Below, one piece after another: positions 25,851 to 32,930 of a stretch of 64,000 bases of DNA. The number at the start of each line of letters is the position of its first letter. Position 1 is the first letter of the stretch. Below the pieces are notes generated by a model, which was not told the origin of the DNA, searched no databases, and was given only the letters and a program-made list of their open reading frames with translations. Origin of the DNA: Candidatus Fluviicola riflensis. Lineage in GTDB: Bacteria; Bacteroidota; Bacteroidia; Flavobacteriales_D; Crocinitomicaceae. A program made the translations under genes and the position numbers. The DNA is taken from NCBI GenBank assembly GCA_002243285.1, contig CP022585.1, positions 496,001-560,000 on the forward strand. Direction: 5' to 3'.

Positions 25851-26886
25851 GACAAACATTATTACTGTAAATGGAAGTCAGATATTAATATCCAACTTCA
25901 AAGAAGAAGATTACATCTGCTTAACTGATATGGTTAGAGCAAATGACGGGGATGATTCCAGACCTAATATCATTGTACAGAACTGGATGAGGAATAGAAA
26001 TACCGTAGAATTCTTAGGTGTTTGGGAGAGTTTAAACAATCCTGCGTTTAAAGGCATCGAATTCGATGCCTTAAGAAAAGAAGCAGGGTTAAACTCATTT
26101 GTGCTTACTCCTAAAAAGTGGACTGAATTAACTGATGCAATTGGTGTTATCTCGAAACAAGGCAAACAAGGCGGTATATATGCGCATAAAGATATTGCCT
26201 TTGAATTTGGATCATGGTTAAGTCCTATTTTCAAGTTGTACATCATTAAAGAGTATCAACGACTAAAAGAAATTGAGAATAATCAATACGGCTTAGAATG
26301 GAATGTAAAGAGAATGGTGAGTAAAGCAAATTACCACATACACACACAGGCTGTTAAGGATTACATAATACCTAGAGCTGGGTATTCTCAGGCAAAAGAA
26401 TGGTTAGCCTATGCCGATGAAGCGGATCTTTTAAATATTGTGGTATTTGGATGCACCGCAAAAGCATGGCGGGAATCTAATCCTGTAAGAAGCCTAAGAG
26501 GTGAGAACATTCGTGATATGGCAAGTATTAATGATCTAACAATATTATCAAACATGGAAAGCTTAAACTCCATTTTGATAACGAATGGTATAGACCGTAA
26601 AGAGCGATTTAAAATACTTCATCAGACCGTAAAGAGTCAAAAATCAGTATTAGATGGGTTAGACTCAAATAGAGCAATACCTAAATTATCTGACACAACT
26701 TACATAGATGCTATTGCAATTCAACATCTTGAGCCACCTAAACCGAAACCAAAAGTTTCTGATTTAAATACTCCTAACCTATCTATTAACAAAGAAATAG
26801 CAAAGGAAACAGAAAAACGCAAAGATTTATCCGATTTCAACCAAAATCTTGTAAAAGCAATAAAGAACGAAAAAGGCACTAAGTAA
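25843..26886 (+). CDS. KilA-N domain protein carried as IS cargo
   Basis: A 347-aa protein whose first roughly 120 residues form a KilA-N domain: DYICLTDMVRAND, IIVQNWMRNRNTVEFLGVWE, TPKKWTELTDAIGVISKQGKQGGIYAHKDIAFEFGSWLSPIFKLYII. These domains are typical of phage and large DNA virus proteins and probably bind DNA. Residues 150-230 are helical and end in polar, Lys/Pro-rich sequence. It is translated from an overlap with the transposase and so is expressed with it. It may regulate or target the element, or affect phages, but nothing here proves a role. Confidence 0.85.
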   Translation: MGKTNIITVNGSQILISNFKEEDYICLTDMVRANDGDDSRPNIIVQNWMRNRNTVEFLGVWESLNNPAFKGIEFDALRKEAGLNSFVLTPKKWTELTDAIGVISKQGKQGGIYAHKDIAFEFGSWLSPIFKLYIIKEYQRLKEIENNQYGLEWNVKRMVSKANYHIHTQAVKDYIIPRAGYSQAKEWLAYADEADLLNIVVFGCTAKAWRESNPVRSLRGENIRDMASINDLTILSNMESLNSILITNGIDRKERFKILHQTVKSQKSVLDGLDSNRAIPKLSDTTYIDAIAIQHLEPPKPKPKVSDLNTPNLSINKEIAKETEKRKDLSDFNQNLVKAIKNEKGTK

Positions 26887-26900
26887 GTGCCTTTACTTTT
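26872..26900. terminator. Shared terminator between KilA-N and the convergent small gene
   Basis: AAAGGCACT pairs perfectly with AGTGCCTTT around AAGTA. The stem overlaps both stop codons. T-rich sequence follows on the plus side and an A-rich stretch precedes it, so it can end transcription in both directions. Confidence 0.75.
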
Positions 26901-27142
26901 TTCAACCATTCCATTATTTCACTCTCATTACCTGAGTCTGCTGTCTGCTCGATAAGTTTAAGGTATTCATCCGAATGTGTTTCGTAGTCTAATTCTAGCA
27001 GTCTTAAAACAACGCTTGTTTTATTCGGTGTGTATGCGCTTGCATCTATTCCTATTTTAGCTAGGGTTCGGATTAGTCGCGTGATCTTAATATCATCTTC
27101 AATCAATAGTGTAATTACGTCTTTCATGGCTTTAGTTTCCAT
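26879..27142 (-). CDS. Small unknown gene in the IS element, opposite strand
   Basis: About 87 aa from the ATG at 27142; the frame opens one codon earlier at a TTG, and another ATG lies at 27127. The protein is helical and acidic (DVITLLIEDDIKITRLIRTLAKIG, then LDYETHSDEYLKLIEQTADSG). It is soluble and has no recognised family. It is divergent from the XRE gene, with two matching palindromes between them, so it is probably controlled by that regulator. A TATATTTG box on this strand (27143-27150) abuts the start, hinting at a leaderless mRNA from the 27127 ATG. Confidence 0.6.
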   Translation of the reverse strand: METKAMKDVITLLIEDDIKITRLIRTLAKIGIDASAYTPNKTSVVLRLLELDYETHSDEYLKLIEQTADSGNESEIMEWLKKVKALT

Positions 27143-27157
27143 CAAATATAATCGTTT

Positions 27158-27198
27158 GTATCCAATTGGATACAGATAGAATGTATTTTATCGAATAC
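27158..27198. promoter_or_regulatory. Two 16-bp operators for the XRE regulator
   Basis: GTATCCAATTGGATAC (27158-27173) is a perfect palindrome. GTATTTTATCGAATAC (27183-27198) has the same length and half-site GTAT(C/T), offset by 25 bp. They occupy the divergent region between the small minus gene and the XRE gene, a standard place for an autoregulating repressor. Confidence 0.7.
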
Positions 27199-27207
27199 AA
27201 TTGTTCT

Positions 27208-27417
27208 ATGGATAAGAAAGCGATGTTAGAACAACTTGGTTTGAAGGTAAAAGAAATCAGATTGCAGAAAGGTTTGACGCAAACCGAATTAGCAAACAAG
27301 ATTGGTAAAGATCATCCCTCGATCAACAAACTTGAAAACGGTAAAGTGAATCCGAGTTACATTTTCCTTTGTGAAGTTGCAGAGGGTCTAAATATCGATA
27401 TAAAGCAAATTATTTAG
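27208..27417 (+). CDS. XRE-family helix-turn-helix regulator
   Basis: From the ATG at 27208 the protein is 69 aa (MDKKAMLEQLGLKVKEIRLQ...). Earlier in-frame starts at 27166 (TTG) and 27181 (ATG) would read through operator-like palindromes and are less likely. Almost the whole protein is a Cro/C1-type HTH: GLKVKEIRLQKGLTQTELANKIGKDHPSINKLENGKVNPSYIFLCEVAEGLNIDI. It is most simply a DNA-binding repressor of the cargo genes, including itself. Confidence 0.9.
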   Translation: MDKKAMLEQLGLKVKEIRLQKGLTQTELANKIGKDHPSINKLENGKVNPSYIFLCEVAEGLNIDIKQII

Positions 27418-27475
27418 CCGTTCATACAAAACATTTTGCCGTTCATCAAAATAAATTGCTATAAATTCCATACTA

Positions 27476-27508
27476 TTTGAATTGTGTTGCGCAATTCAAA
27501 TACATTTG
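27476..27508 (+). promoter_or_regulatory. Strong promoter with built-in operator palindrome
   Basis: TTTG (27476-27479), a 21-base spacer and TACATTTG (27501-27508) match the Bacteroidota promoter consensus. The palindrome TTTGAATTG-N7-CAATTCAAA (27476-27500) fills the space between the two boxes, so a bound protein would block RNA polymerase. No good ORF starts right after it. Confidence 0.7.
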
Positions 27509-27514
27509 TTCTAG

Positions 27515-27690
27515 TTGTTAGCCGCTCTCGGCGCAATGAACATTGATTGATATTGAGTTTGTATTAATGATGTATGAGCTTTAAAGTTGGAGGGATTCAC
27601 TACCCCTTATTTAACAATTAAAAGCAACACCCATTAAAACGATCTTCAAATGTAATGAAAACCCGTGTTGAAAGGCACGGGTTTTCTCTT
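27515..27690 (+). ncRNA. Candidate small RNA in the IS cargo
   Basis: A consensus promoter (27476-27508) and a strong terminator (27658-27690) delimit a transcript of about 175 nt with no ORF beyond four codons. The start is inferred as about 7 bases after the -7 box. Nothing else explains the pair. It could be a regulatory RNA of the element or an mRNA leader for the small ORF downstream if termination is conditional. Confidence 0.45.
27658..27690 (+). terminator. Rho-independent terminator inside the IS element
   Basis: AAAACCCGTG and CACGGGTTTT pair perfectly over 10 bp around TTGAAAGG, followed by CTCTTT. The loop is the same TTGAAAGG seen in the yqeY terminator. Confidence 0.82.
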
Positions 27691-27782
27691 TAAAAAAATT
27701 AGAGAATTTGCAGGAAATAAGGGTGACTGCAAATGCAGCGGGGTAGTGCCCGCCAAGTAAAATCTACACCCGATTCAATCAA

Positions 27783-27938
27783 ATGTTCAAGTTTAAAGAG
27801 GGCGGTCAAAAAGACCGTTGCGAAGCGATTCGCATTATTGAGCCACTCACAAAGGTCGTGAATGGGAAAGTTATAATACTTAGCGATAAGGAAAGGAGAG
27901 ACGCAAGTTATCCTGTAAAAATTTATCACTTGAATTAA
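27783..27938 (+). CDS. Possible 51-aa cargo protein
   Basis: A short ORF (MFKFKEGGQKDRCEAIRIIE... ending VKIYHLN) with a normal residue mix. Its stop lies 12 bp before a textbook terminator, which supports an expressed unit. The open frame extends upstream to 27747 without a clear start. No signal, membrane helix or known family. Antisense and alternative-frame ORFs overlap it, so coding is unproven. Confidence 0.4.
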   Translation: MFKFKEGGQKDRCEAIRIIEPLTKVVNGKVIILSDKERRDASYPVKIYHLN

Positions 27939-27950
27939 CAACTAGTGGCT

Positions 27951-27974
27951 GGGCGGACTTCGGTTCGCCCTTTT
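27951..27974 (+). terminator. TTCG-tetraloop terminator at the right end of the IS element
   Basis: GGGCGGAC and GTTCGCCC pair over 8 bp (one G-T) around a stable TTCG tetraloop, followed by TTTT. It sits 33 bp inside the right end and would stop cargo transcription from leaving the element. Confidence 0.85.
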
Positions 27975-28007
27975 ATATTGTCTTGTGTAAAAATGTATAT
28001 AATTACC

Positions 28008-28015
28008 AAAAATTA
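28008..28015. repeat. Target site duplication, right
   Basis: AAAAATTA, identical to 24842-24849, marks the right boundary of the insertion. Confidence 0.9.
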
Positions 28016-28033
28016 AGCATTCAACATTAAAAA

Positions 28034-28909
28034 TTACTTAACAAAGAGTTTCTCCCGCCAATTCTCAGCTTCTTCCGCCTTCAATAATCCCAGTTTCAAT
28101 AAGTATTGAATAGTTTTTTCAAACGCCAGCGGATACTCAATTCCTTTGTAGTTCCAGTCGGTTTGCTCCAGCCATTTGCCTACCTGATCAGAACGCAGAT
28201 TATAGCGCCAGCTGATGATCTCAACTGTGTCATTACTTTCTTTAATTTCCCTCGCTTTCTCGTTGACCACCTTACACATCCTTTTTAAGATGGTTTTATG
28301 CTGATCGGCGATTTCGTTGCGCACCGCGATTACAAAACATGGCCATGGAGTCACTACATCATCGATCCAGCGACATTTTTGCTGTTCCACAAAAGGGAAT
28401 GTGGTGTATTTTTCCCACAAAAAAGCTTGCGCTTCATGGTGTTTCAAGGCCCATAATCCGCCATAAATATCACCGATTACATTGAATTTCAGTTGATCCA
28501 GGTTCCAGCCTTCATTATCGGCCATTACATACGCCATCAGGTGCGAACCCGAACCCTCGCGTGAAATGGCAAATGTTTGGTTTTCAAGATCAGCGTTTTG
28601 CTGAATGTTCGAATCGAACGGAACGTGAACACCCCACGAAAGCGGTGAAACGACATAAACCTGTAATATTTTCGCGTCCAATCCCTGCAAAACGGCTTTG
28701 GTAATTCCTTCCGTCAGCAAAACAGCAATGTCGATAGAACCGGTTTCCAATCCGCGGATCATTTGTCCGGTACCGCCACTCATGTCACTCCAATGCAGGT
28801 CGAGACCAATGTCGCGCATTTTTCCTTCTTCGATTGCCAACCGCCACGGAAGGTTAAAATGTTCAGGCACACCGCCTATTTTCAGACCTAAAAGTTGTTT
28901 GGTTGTCAT
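28034..28909 (-). CDS. SsuA/THI5-like substrate-binding protein without signal peptide
   Basis: A 291-aa periplasmic-binding-protein-type fold: LKIGGVPEHFNLPWRLAIEEG, DLHWSDMSGGTGQMIRGLETGSIDIAVLLTEGITKAV and FAISREGSGSHLMAYVMAD are typical of the SsuA/THI5/TauA group that binds small organic ligands. There is no signal peptide or lipobox, so it appears to be cytoplasmic and may act as an enzyme or sensor, not as a transporter subunit. Its start overlaps the stop of the ABC exporter gene (ATGA), so the two are translated together. Confidence 0.8.
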   Translation of the reverse strand: MTTKQLLGLKIGGVPEHFNLPWRLAIEEGKMRDIGLDLHWSDMSGGTGQMIRGLETGSIDIAVLLTEGITKAVLQGLDAKILQVYVVSPLSWGVHVPFDSNIQQNADLENQTFAISREGSGSHLMAYVMADNEGWNLDQLKFNVIGDIYGGLWALKHHEAQAFLWEKYTTFPFVEQQKCRWIDDVVTPWPCFVIAVRNEIADQHKTILKRMCKVVNEKAREIKESNDTVEIISWRYNLRSDQVGKWLEQTDWNYKGIEYPLAFEKTIQYLLKLGLLKAEEAENWREKLFVK

Positions 28910-30666
28910 GATCGTGCAAATTGCATGGTAAATAAACGCTTATAATAACCGTCGAGTTGTAAAAGTTCGTCGTGCGATCCCATTTCCTTGATTTCACCTT
29001 TGTCGAGTACCACAATTGTGTCTGCTTGTTGAATCGTCGATAACCGATGGGCGATCACGATGGAAGTTCTGCCCTCCGTCAATTTTGCGGTGGCTTCCTG
29101 GATCATTTCCTCCGATTCGTTGTCGACGCTTGAAGTGGCTTCATCCAAAATCAGGATATGCGGATTGTAAACATACGCCCGGATAAACGCCAGCAACTGC
29201 CGCTGACCGACAGAAAGTACGCCGCCGCGTTCACCAACCTGGTAATCGTATCCTCCGGGAAGCAGTTGAATGAAGTAATCGGCACCAACGGCTCTGGCCG
29301 CTTCAATGACCTGCTCACGTGAAATATCCGGATTTCCGAGCGTAATATTGTTGTGTACCGTATCCGAAAACAGGAAAATATCCTGTAACACGATTGCGAT
29401 GTTTTTACGGAGGTAATCCATTTTGATGGAACGCAATTCGTGTTCACCAATGTAAATTTCGCCTTGCTGGTATTCGTAAAATCGCCCGAGTAGGTTCACA
29501 ATCGATGTTTTTCCTGCGCCGGTTGCTCCCACAAACGCGACAGTTTTTCCCGGTTCAATAGTTAGATTGATATTTTTCAGCACCGGCTGATCGTCGGTAT
29601 ACGCAAACGAAACATTCTGAAAACGCAGTTCCTGTTGAAAATCGCAATCATCGACAGTTCCGGATTCCTGTACATGTTCTTCAGTATCGATGATCTGGAA
29701 TACACGTTCGGCGCGAACTACTCCACGTTGAAGAATATTGAATTTATCTGCGAGCTGACGAATGGGCCGGTACATCATACTGATCCACATCGAAAAGGCG
29801 AAAATGTCCAGAAAGACGTTTTTCTCCGGAGCAACAGGACCGGTGAACACGTAAGCTCCCCATAAAATCAGGAAAGCAGTTGAAAACGAACTCAGGAATT
29901 CGACCACCGGAAAGAAAATCGAAAATGCCCAAACGGCATTGATGTGTGCTTGTCGGTGATCCTTGTTAATTTCCTCGAATGCTTTGTATTCCACTTCTTC
30001 ACGGCCATACAATTGCACGATGTTCATACCCGTAATGCGCTCCTGAACAAACGTGTTGAGCCGGTTTACCTGGGTGCTTTCCTGCTGAAATGATTTACGC
30101 ATAGCGCGCGCAAATACACGGGTTGCATAGATCAATACCAACGCCGGAATCAGTGCTAACGCGGTGAGTTGCCAGTTGATCACAAACATCACTACTATGA
30201 TCACCACGAGCATCAGCAAATCACTGATAATATCAATGAGTCCGGATGAAAACACTTCCGAAATGGCTTCGATATCCGAAACCACGCGCGTTACGAGATT
30301 CCCAACCGGTGTTTTGTCGAAATAGCGCATGCGGAACGTCGTAATATGGGAAAAGACTTTCACACGGATGTCGCGAATAACCGATTGTGCGAGCAGGTTA
30401 CTGAAATACGTTGCCGAAAACTGCAAAACTGCCTCCAGGAACAACATTCCGAAAACAAGTAGCAGCCACATTCCGAATTGGGTTCCGTCCGGTGTTTCCA
30501 AAACGTATTTGTTCACGATGTAAACGATCAGCAAGGGGCGCATGGGAGAAAGCAAAGCTAGTGTGAGTGCACACAAAAAGGCAAAGATCAACTTACCGCG
30601 ATACGGTTTGGTGAACTTAAATAACCGCGAGAAAATTCGGGTGTCCATTTTGGTTTGACTTGCCAT
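28906..30666 (-). CDS. ABC exporter, fused membrane and ATPase domains (MsbA-like)
   Basis: A 586-aa half-transporter with an N-terminal six-helix domain (about residues 20-330) and an ATPase: Walker A GATGAGKTS (about 379-387), signature LSVGQRQ (about 484-490), Walker B ILILDEATSSVD (about 504) and the H-loop IVIAHRLST. It would act as a homodimer exporting a lipid, drug or peptide. The family is broad and the substrate cannot be read from sequence. The insertion of the IS element lies just beyond this operon's 3' end. Confidence 0.95.
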   Translation of the reverse strand: MASQTKMDTRIFSRLFKFTKPYRGKLIFAFLCALTLALLSPMRPLLIVYIVNKYVLETPDGTQFGMWLLLVFGMLFLEAVLQFSATYFSNLLAQSVIRDIRVKVFSHITTFRMRYFDKTPVGNLVTRVVSDIEAISEVFSSGLIDIISDLLMLVVIIVVMFVINWQLTALALIPALVLIYATRVFARAMRKSFQQESTQVNRLNTFVQERITGMNIVQLYGREEVEYKAFEEINKDHRQAHINAVWAFSIFFPVVEFLSSFSTAFLILWGAYVFTGPVAPEKNVFLDIFAFSMWISMMYRPIRQLADKFNILQRGVVRAERVFQIIDTEEHVQESGTVDDCDFQQELRFQNVSFAYTDDQPVLKNINLTIEPGKTVAFVGATGAGKTSIVNLLGRFYEYQQGEIYIGEHELRSIKMDYLRKNIAIVLQDIFLFSDTVHNNITLGNPDISREQVIEAARAVGADYFIQLLPGGYDYQVGERGGVLSVGQRQLLAFIRAYVYNPHILILDEATSSVDNESEEMIQEATAKLTEGRTSIVIAHRLSTIQQADTIVVLDKGEIKEMGSHDELLQLDGYYKRLFTMQFARS

Positions 30667-30743
30667 GCTCCAAAATTACTGCTTCCGTTTGGTTTAGGTG
30701 GGACATTCCGGTGATTATTTTGGTTGTAAATCAACTTTTATCG

Positions 30744-30872
30744 TCTCCCACAGATGCAGATTTTTTGCGCTTCTAATGGCAGCGCTACAGTTGTAATATG
30801 TTATTCATGATTCTAATTTTCAATAGTTAAACAAGTGCGTTAGCCGAGCTAGAATCTGGCATCTGTGGGAGA
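30744..30872. repeat. MITE-like element, copy D
   Basis: Perfect 14-bp terminal repeats TCTCCCACAGATGC at 30744-30757 and 30859-30872, enclosing about 100 bp with words related to copy A (TTTTTTGCGCTTCTAA and GTGCGTTAGCCGAGC). It fills most of the 315-bp spacer between the ABC exporter gene and upp, which otherwise holds a weak TATCTTTA box (30952-30959). Confidence 0.82.
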
Positions 30873-30981
30873 TAAAGAGTCACAGTTTTTTAAAACAACA
30901 TTTTTTAGCTTTTGTGGTTATAGAGTTACTGTTTCTATTCCTTTTTTGAACTATCTTTAGAATCCAAAACAACAGTACTTC

Positions 30982-31629
30982 ATGGTTCACAATTTGAGTC
31001 TTACCCCGTCTATTTTTTCTACCTTTTTGGCAGAACTAAGAGACTGCACCATTCAGCAGGATCCGCTGCGTTTTCGCAGAAATCTCGAGCGTGTGGCAGA
31101 AGTGATAGCCTATGAGCTGTCAAAACACCTCGATTACGAACTGGTGGATGTAACAACACCTTTGGGTGAAGCCAGTGTGCCGCTTTTGAAGCAACAACCC
31201 GTTCTGGCAACCATTTTACGGGCAGGTTTACCAATGCACCAGGGATTGCTGAATATTTTTGACCGGGCCGAAAGCGCTTTTGTTTCGGCATATCGTAAGC
31301 ATACTACAGCAGAAGATTTTGATATTCATGTAGAATACCTTGCCTCGCCGGATATTGACGGTAAAACGCTCATTATTTCCGATCCGATGCTCGCTACAGG
31401 CAGTTCTATGGTGATGGTTTACAAAGCCTTACTGAAACAGGGAAAGCCTGCGAGAGTTCACATCGTAGCCGCTATTGCTGCGCCGGAAGCACTCGAATAC
31501 GTAAGAAAACACTTACCTGATACCACCACTATTTGGGTGGGCGCAATTGATCGTGAGTTAACGGCTCAATCTTACATCGTACCCGGTTTGGGCGATGCAG
31601 GTGATTTGGCGTATGGTGTAAAATGTTAA
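30982..31629 (+). CDS. upp: Uracil phosphoribosyltransferase
   Basis: A 215-aa salvage enzyme converting uracil and PRPP to UMP. The PRPP loop LIISDPMLATGSSM (about residues 130-143), ILRAGLPMHQGLLN and the C-terminal PGLGDAGDLAYG uracil-site motif are all present. It heads a short operon with a small membrane protein gene and a nucleotidase that also acts on pyrimidine nucleotides. Confidence 0.95.
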   Translation: MVHNLSLTPSIFSTFLAELRDCTIQQDPLRFRRNLERVAEVIAYELSKHLDYELVDVTTPLGEASVPLLKQQPVLATILRAGLPMHQGLLNIFDRAESAFVSAYRKHTTAEDFDIHVEYLASPDIDGKTLIISDPMLATGSSMVMVYKALLKQGKPARVHIVAAIAAPEALEYVRKHLPDTTTIWVGAIDRELTAQSYIVPGLGDAGDLAYGVKC

Positions 31630-31639
31630 TCCGGATAAA

Positions 31640-32110
31640 ATGAGTTGGGGATTATATTTCGGATTGTTCGGATTGTCGATGATCAAGTTTTTGTTTGCTC
31701 CGTTTGGTGGGCCAAAACTTGGGTTGACATATTTGGAAACCTATATCAGTTGCGTTTCAGGAGCGATTTTCTGTGCCATTATTTTTTACTTTTCGGCTGA
31801 GTTTTTCATGATCCGAGCCCATAAAAAGCGCAAAAGACTGTATGCCGAAGCTTTGGAACAAGGCATCAAACCGAAGCAGAAAAAGAAATTTACACGGATG
31901 AATAAATTCATTGTGAGGATTAAACGTCGTTTCGGCATTTTCGGTATTTCCATGTATGCGCCATTGATCTTGTCGGTTCCGATCGGATCGATTATTACCG
32001 CTAAATTTTACGGAAAAGACAAACGTACCTTTCCGCTTATTGTGGTTGGAATTATCATCAACGGTGCGCTTACAACCGGCCTTGCCTATTTGATTTTCTA
32101 CAGATCGTAA
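31640..32110 (+). CDS. Small membrane protein of unknown function
   Basis: A 156-aa protein with about four hydrophobic segments (roughly residues 5-25, 36-58, 98-116, 128-152) separated by a very basic cytoplasmic loop (HKKRKRLYAEALEQGIKPKQKKK). It starts 10 bp after upp and its stop overlaps the next start (TAATG). The shape resembles small export or VTT-like proteins, but I cannot place it. Confidence 0.8.
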   Translation: MSWGLYFGLFGLSMIKFLFAPFGGPKLGLTYLETYISCVSGAIFCAIIFYFSAEFFMIRAHKKRKRLYAEALEQGIKPKQKKKFTRMNKFIVRIKRRFGIFGISMYAPLILSVPIGSIITAKFYGKDKRTFPLIVVGIIINGALTTGLAYLIFYRS

Positions 32111-32826
32111 TGAAAATCCGTCAGTTATTTTTTGACCTTGACCGCACGTTGTGGGATTTTGAAGCCAATTCCAAAAATGCGCTGCAGCAATTGTACGAAG
32201 AATTGGAATTGGGTGTTCACATTGAGCACTTCAACCACTTTCATCACACCTATATTCGCATCAATGCCGAACTATGGAATGCTTACGGCAAAGGAAAAAT
32301 CAACAAGGAAGAATTGCGCAACAGCCGGTTTGAAAAAACGCTGGCCTATCATGGAATTGACGATAAAATTGTTTCCGGCAAAATGAGTGATGGTTACATT
32401 ACGCTTTCGCCGACTCAGACTCAATTGTTTCCGGAAGCTTTGGAAATGCTGCAATTTTTTCAGCAGGAAGGTTATCGCATGCACATCATCACCAACGGAT
32501 TCAAAGAAGTGCAGCATATCAAACTCTCGAACAGCGGCCTGGCTGATTATTTTGAACATGTATTGTGCTCTGAAGAAATCGGATCGACCAAACCGCACCG
32601 CGCCATTTTTGAAGAAGCTATGCGCCGCACCGATTGTTTACCACAACATGCTATTATGATCGGGGATGATTTCAAAGCCGACATCATTGGCGCGCTCAAC
32701 GCCGGCTGGACAGCCATTCATTTCGATCCGGAACACAAATTCAAAAAAGAACGCAATGTGAAACGCATCCGCCACTTAAATGAATTACCTGATGTGGTGA
32801 GTATGCTGCCGATTGTGGGAGCTTAG
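32110..32826 (+). CDS. YjjG/YfnB family HAD nucleotidase
   Basis: A 238-aa HAD hydrolase: motif I FFDLDRTLWDF (about residues 8-18), motif II HIITNGFKEVQ, motif III EEIGSTKPHRAIFEEA and motif IV IMIGDDFKADIIGALNAGW. DRTLWDF and the helical cap match the YjjG/YfnB group that dephosphorylates non-canonical pyrimidine nucleotides. Its coupling to upp fits pyrimidine housekeeping. Confidence 0.9.
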   Translation: MKIRQLFFDLDRTLWDFEANSKNALQQLYEELELGVHIEHFNHFHHTYIRINAELWNAYGKGKINKEELRNSRFEKTLAYHGIDDKIVSGKMSDGYITLSPTQTQLFPEALEMLQFFQQEGYRMHIITNGFKEVQHIKLSNSGLADYFEHVLCSEEIGSTKPHRAIFEEAMRRTDCLPQHAIMIGDDFKADIIGALNAGWTAIHFDPEHKFKKERNVKRIRHLNELPDVVSMLPIVGA

Positions 32827-32846
32827 GCAAGTTTATTGAGTTTTTG

Positions 32847-32891
32847 AGTTCAATGAGTTGTGGACTCACTAACCGATCAACTCATTAAACT
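32847..32891. repeat. Small inverted repeat between nucleotidase and wzz-like genes
   Basis: AGTTCAATGAGTTG (32847-32860) and CAACTCATTAAACT (32878-32891) pair over 14 bp with one mismatch around a 17-base loop, preceded by TTGAGTTTTTGAG. It may act as a weak transcript end; there is no T-run. Confidence 0.6.
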
Positions 32892-32905
32892 AAAGACAAT
32901 TCACT

Positions 32906-32913
32906 TATATTTG
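32906..32913 (+). promoter_or_regulatory. Likely -7 box of the polysaccharide operon
   Basis: TATATTTG matches TAnnTTTG exactly and lies 17 bp before the wzz-like start. No clear TTTG -33 element. Confidence 0.5.
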
Positions 32914-32930
32914 CTCACACATCACGCACT

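Larger units (their letters stand above)
24850..28007. mobile_element. IS1595-family element with cargo genes (3158 bp)
   Basis: The ends are imperfect 24-bp inverted repeats: GGTAATTATATATAATTTTA at the left and, reversed, GGTAATTATATACATTTTTA at the right (21 of 24 matching). Exact 8-bp direct repeats AAAAATTA flank them. Contents in order: transposase, KilA-N gene, convergent small gene, XRE regulator, a likely small RNA and a small ORF. It is about three times the size of a simple IS1595-type element. Intact ends, exact duplication and full-length transposase suggest a recent, possibly active insertion. Confidence 0.93.

Noticed and set aside
27699-27941. An 80-aa minus-strand frame in the IS element
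   Set aside because: No promoter on that strand, while promoter and terminator signals on the plus strand fit the unit better; kept only as an alternative to the 51-aa ORF.
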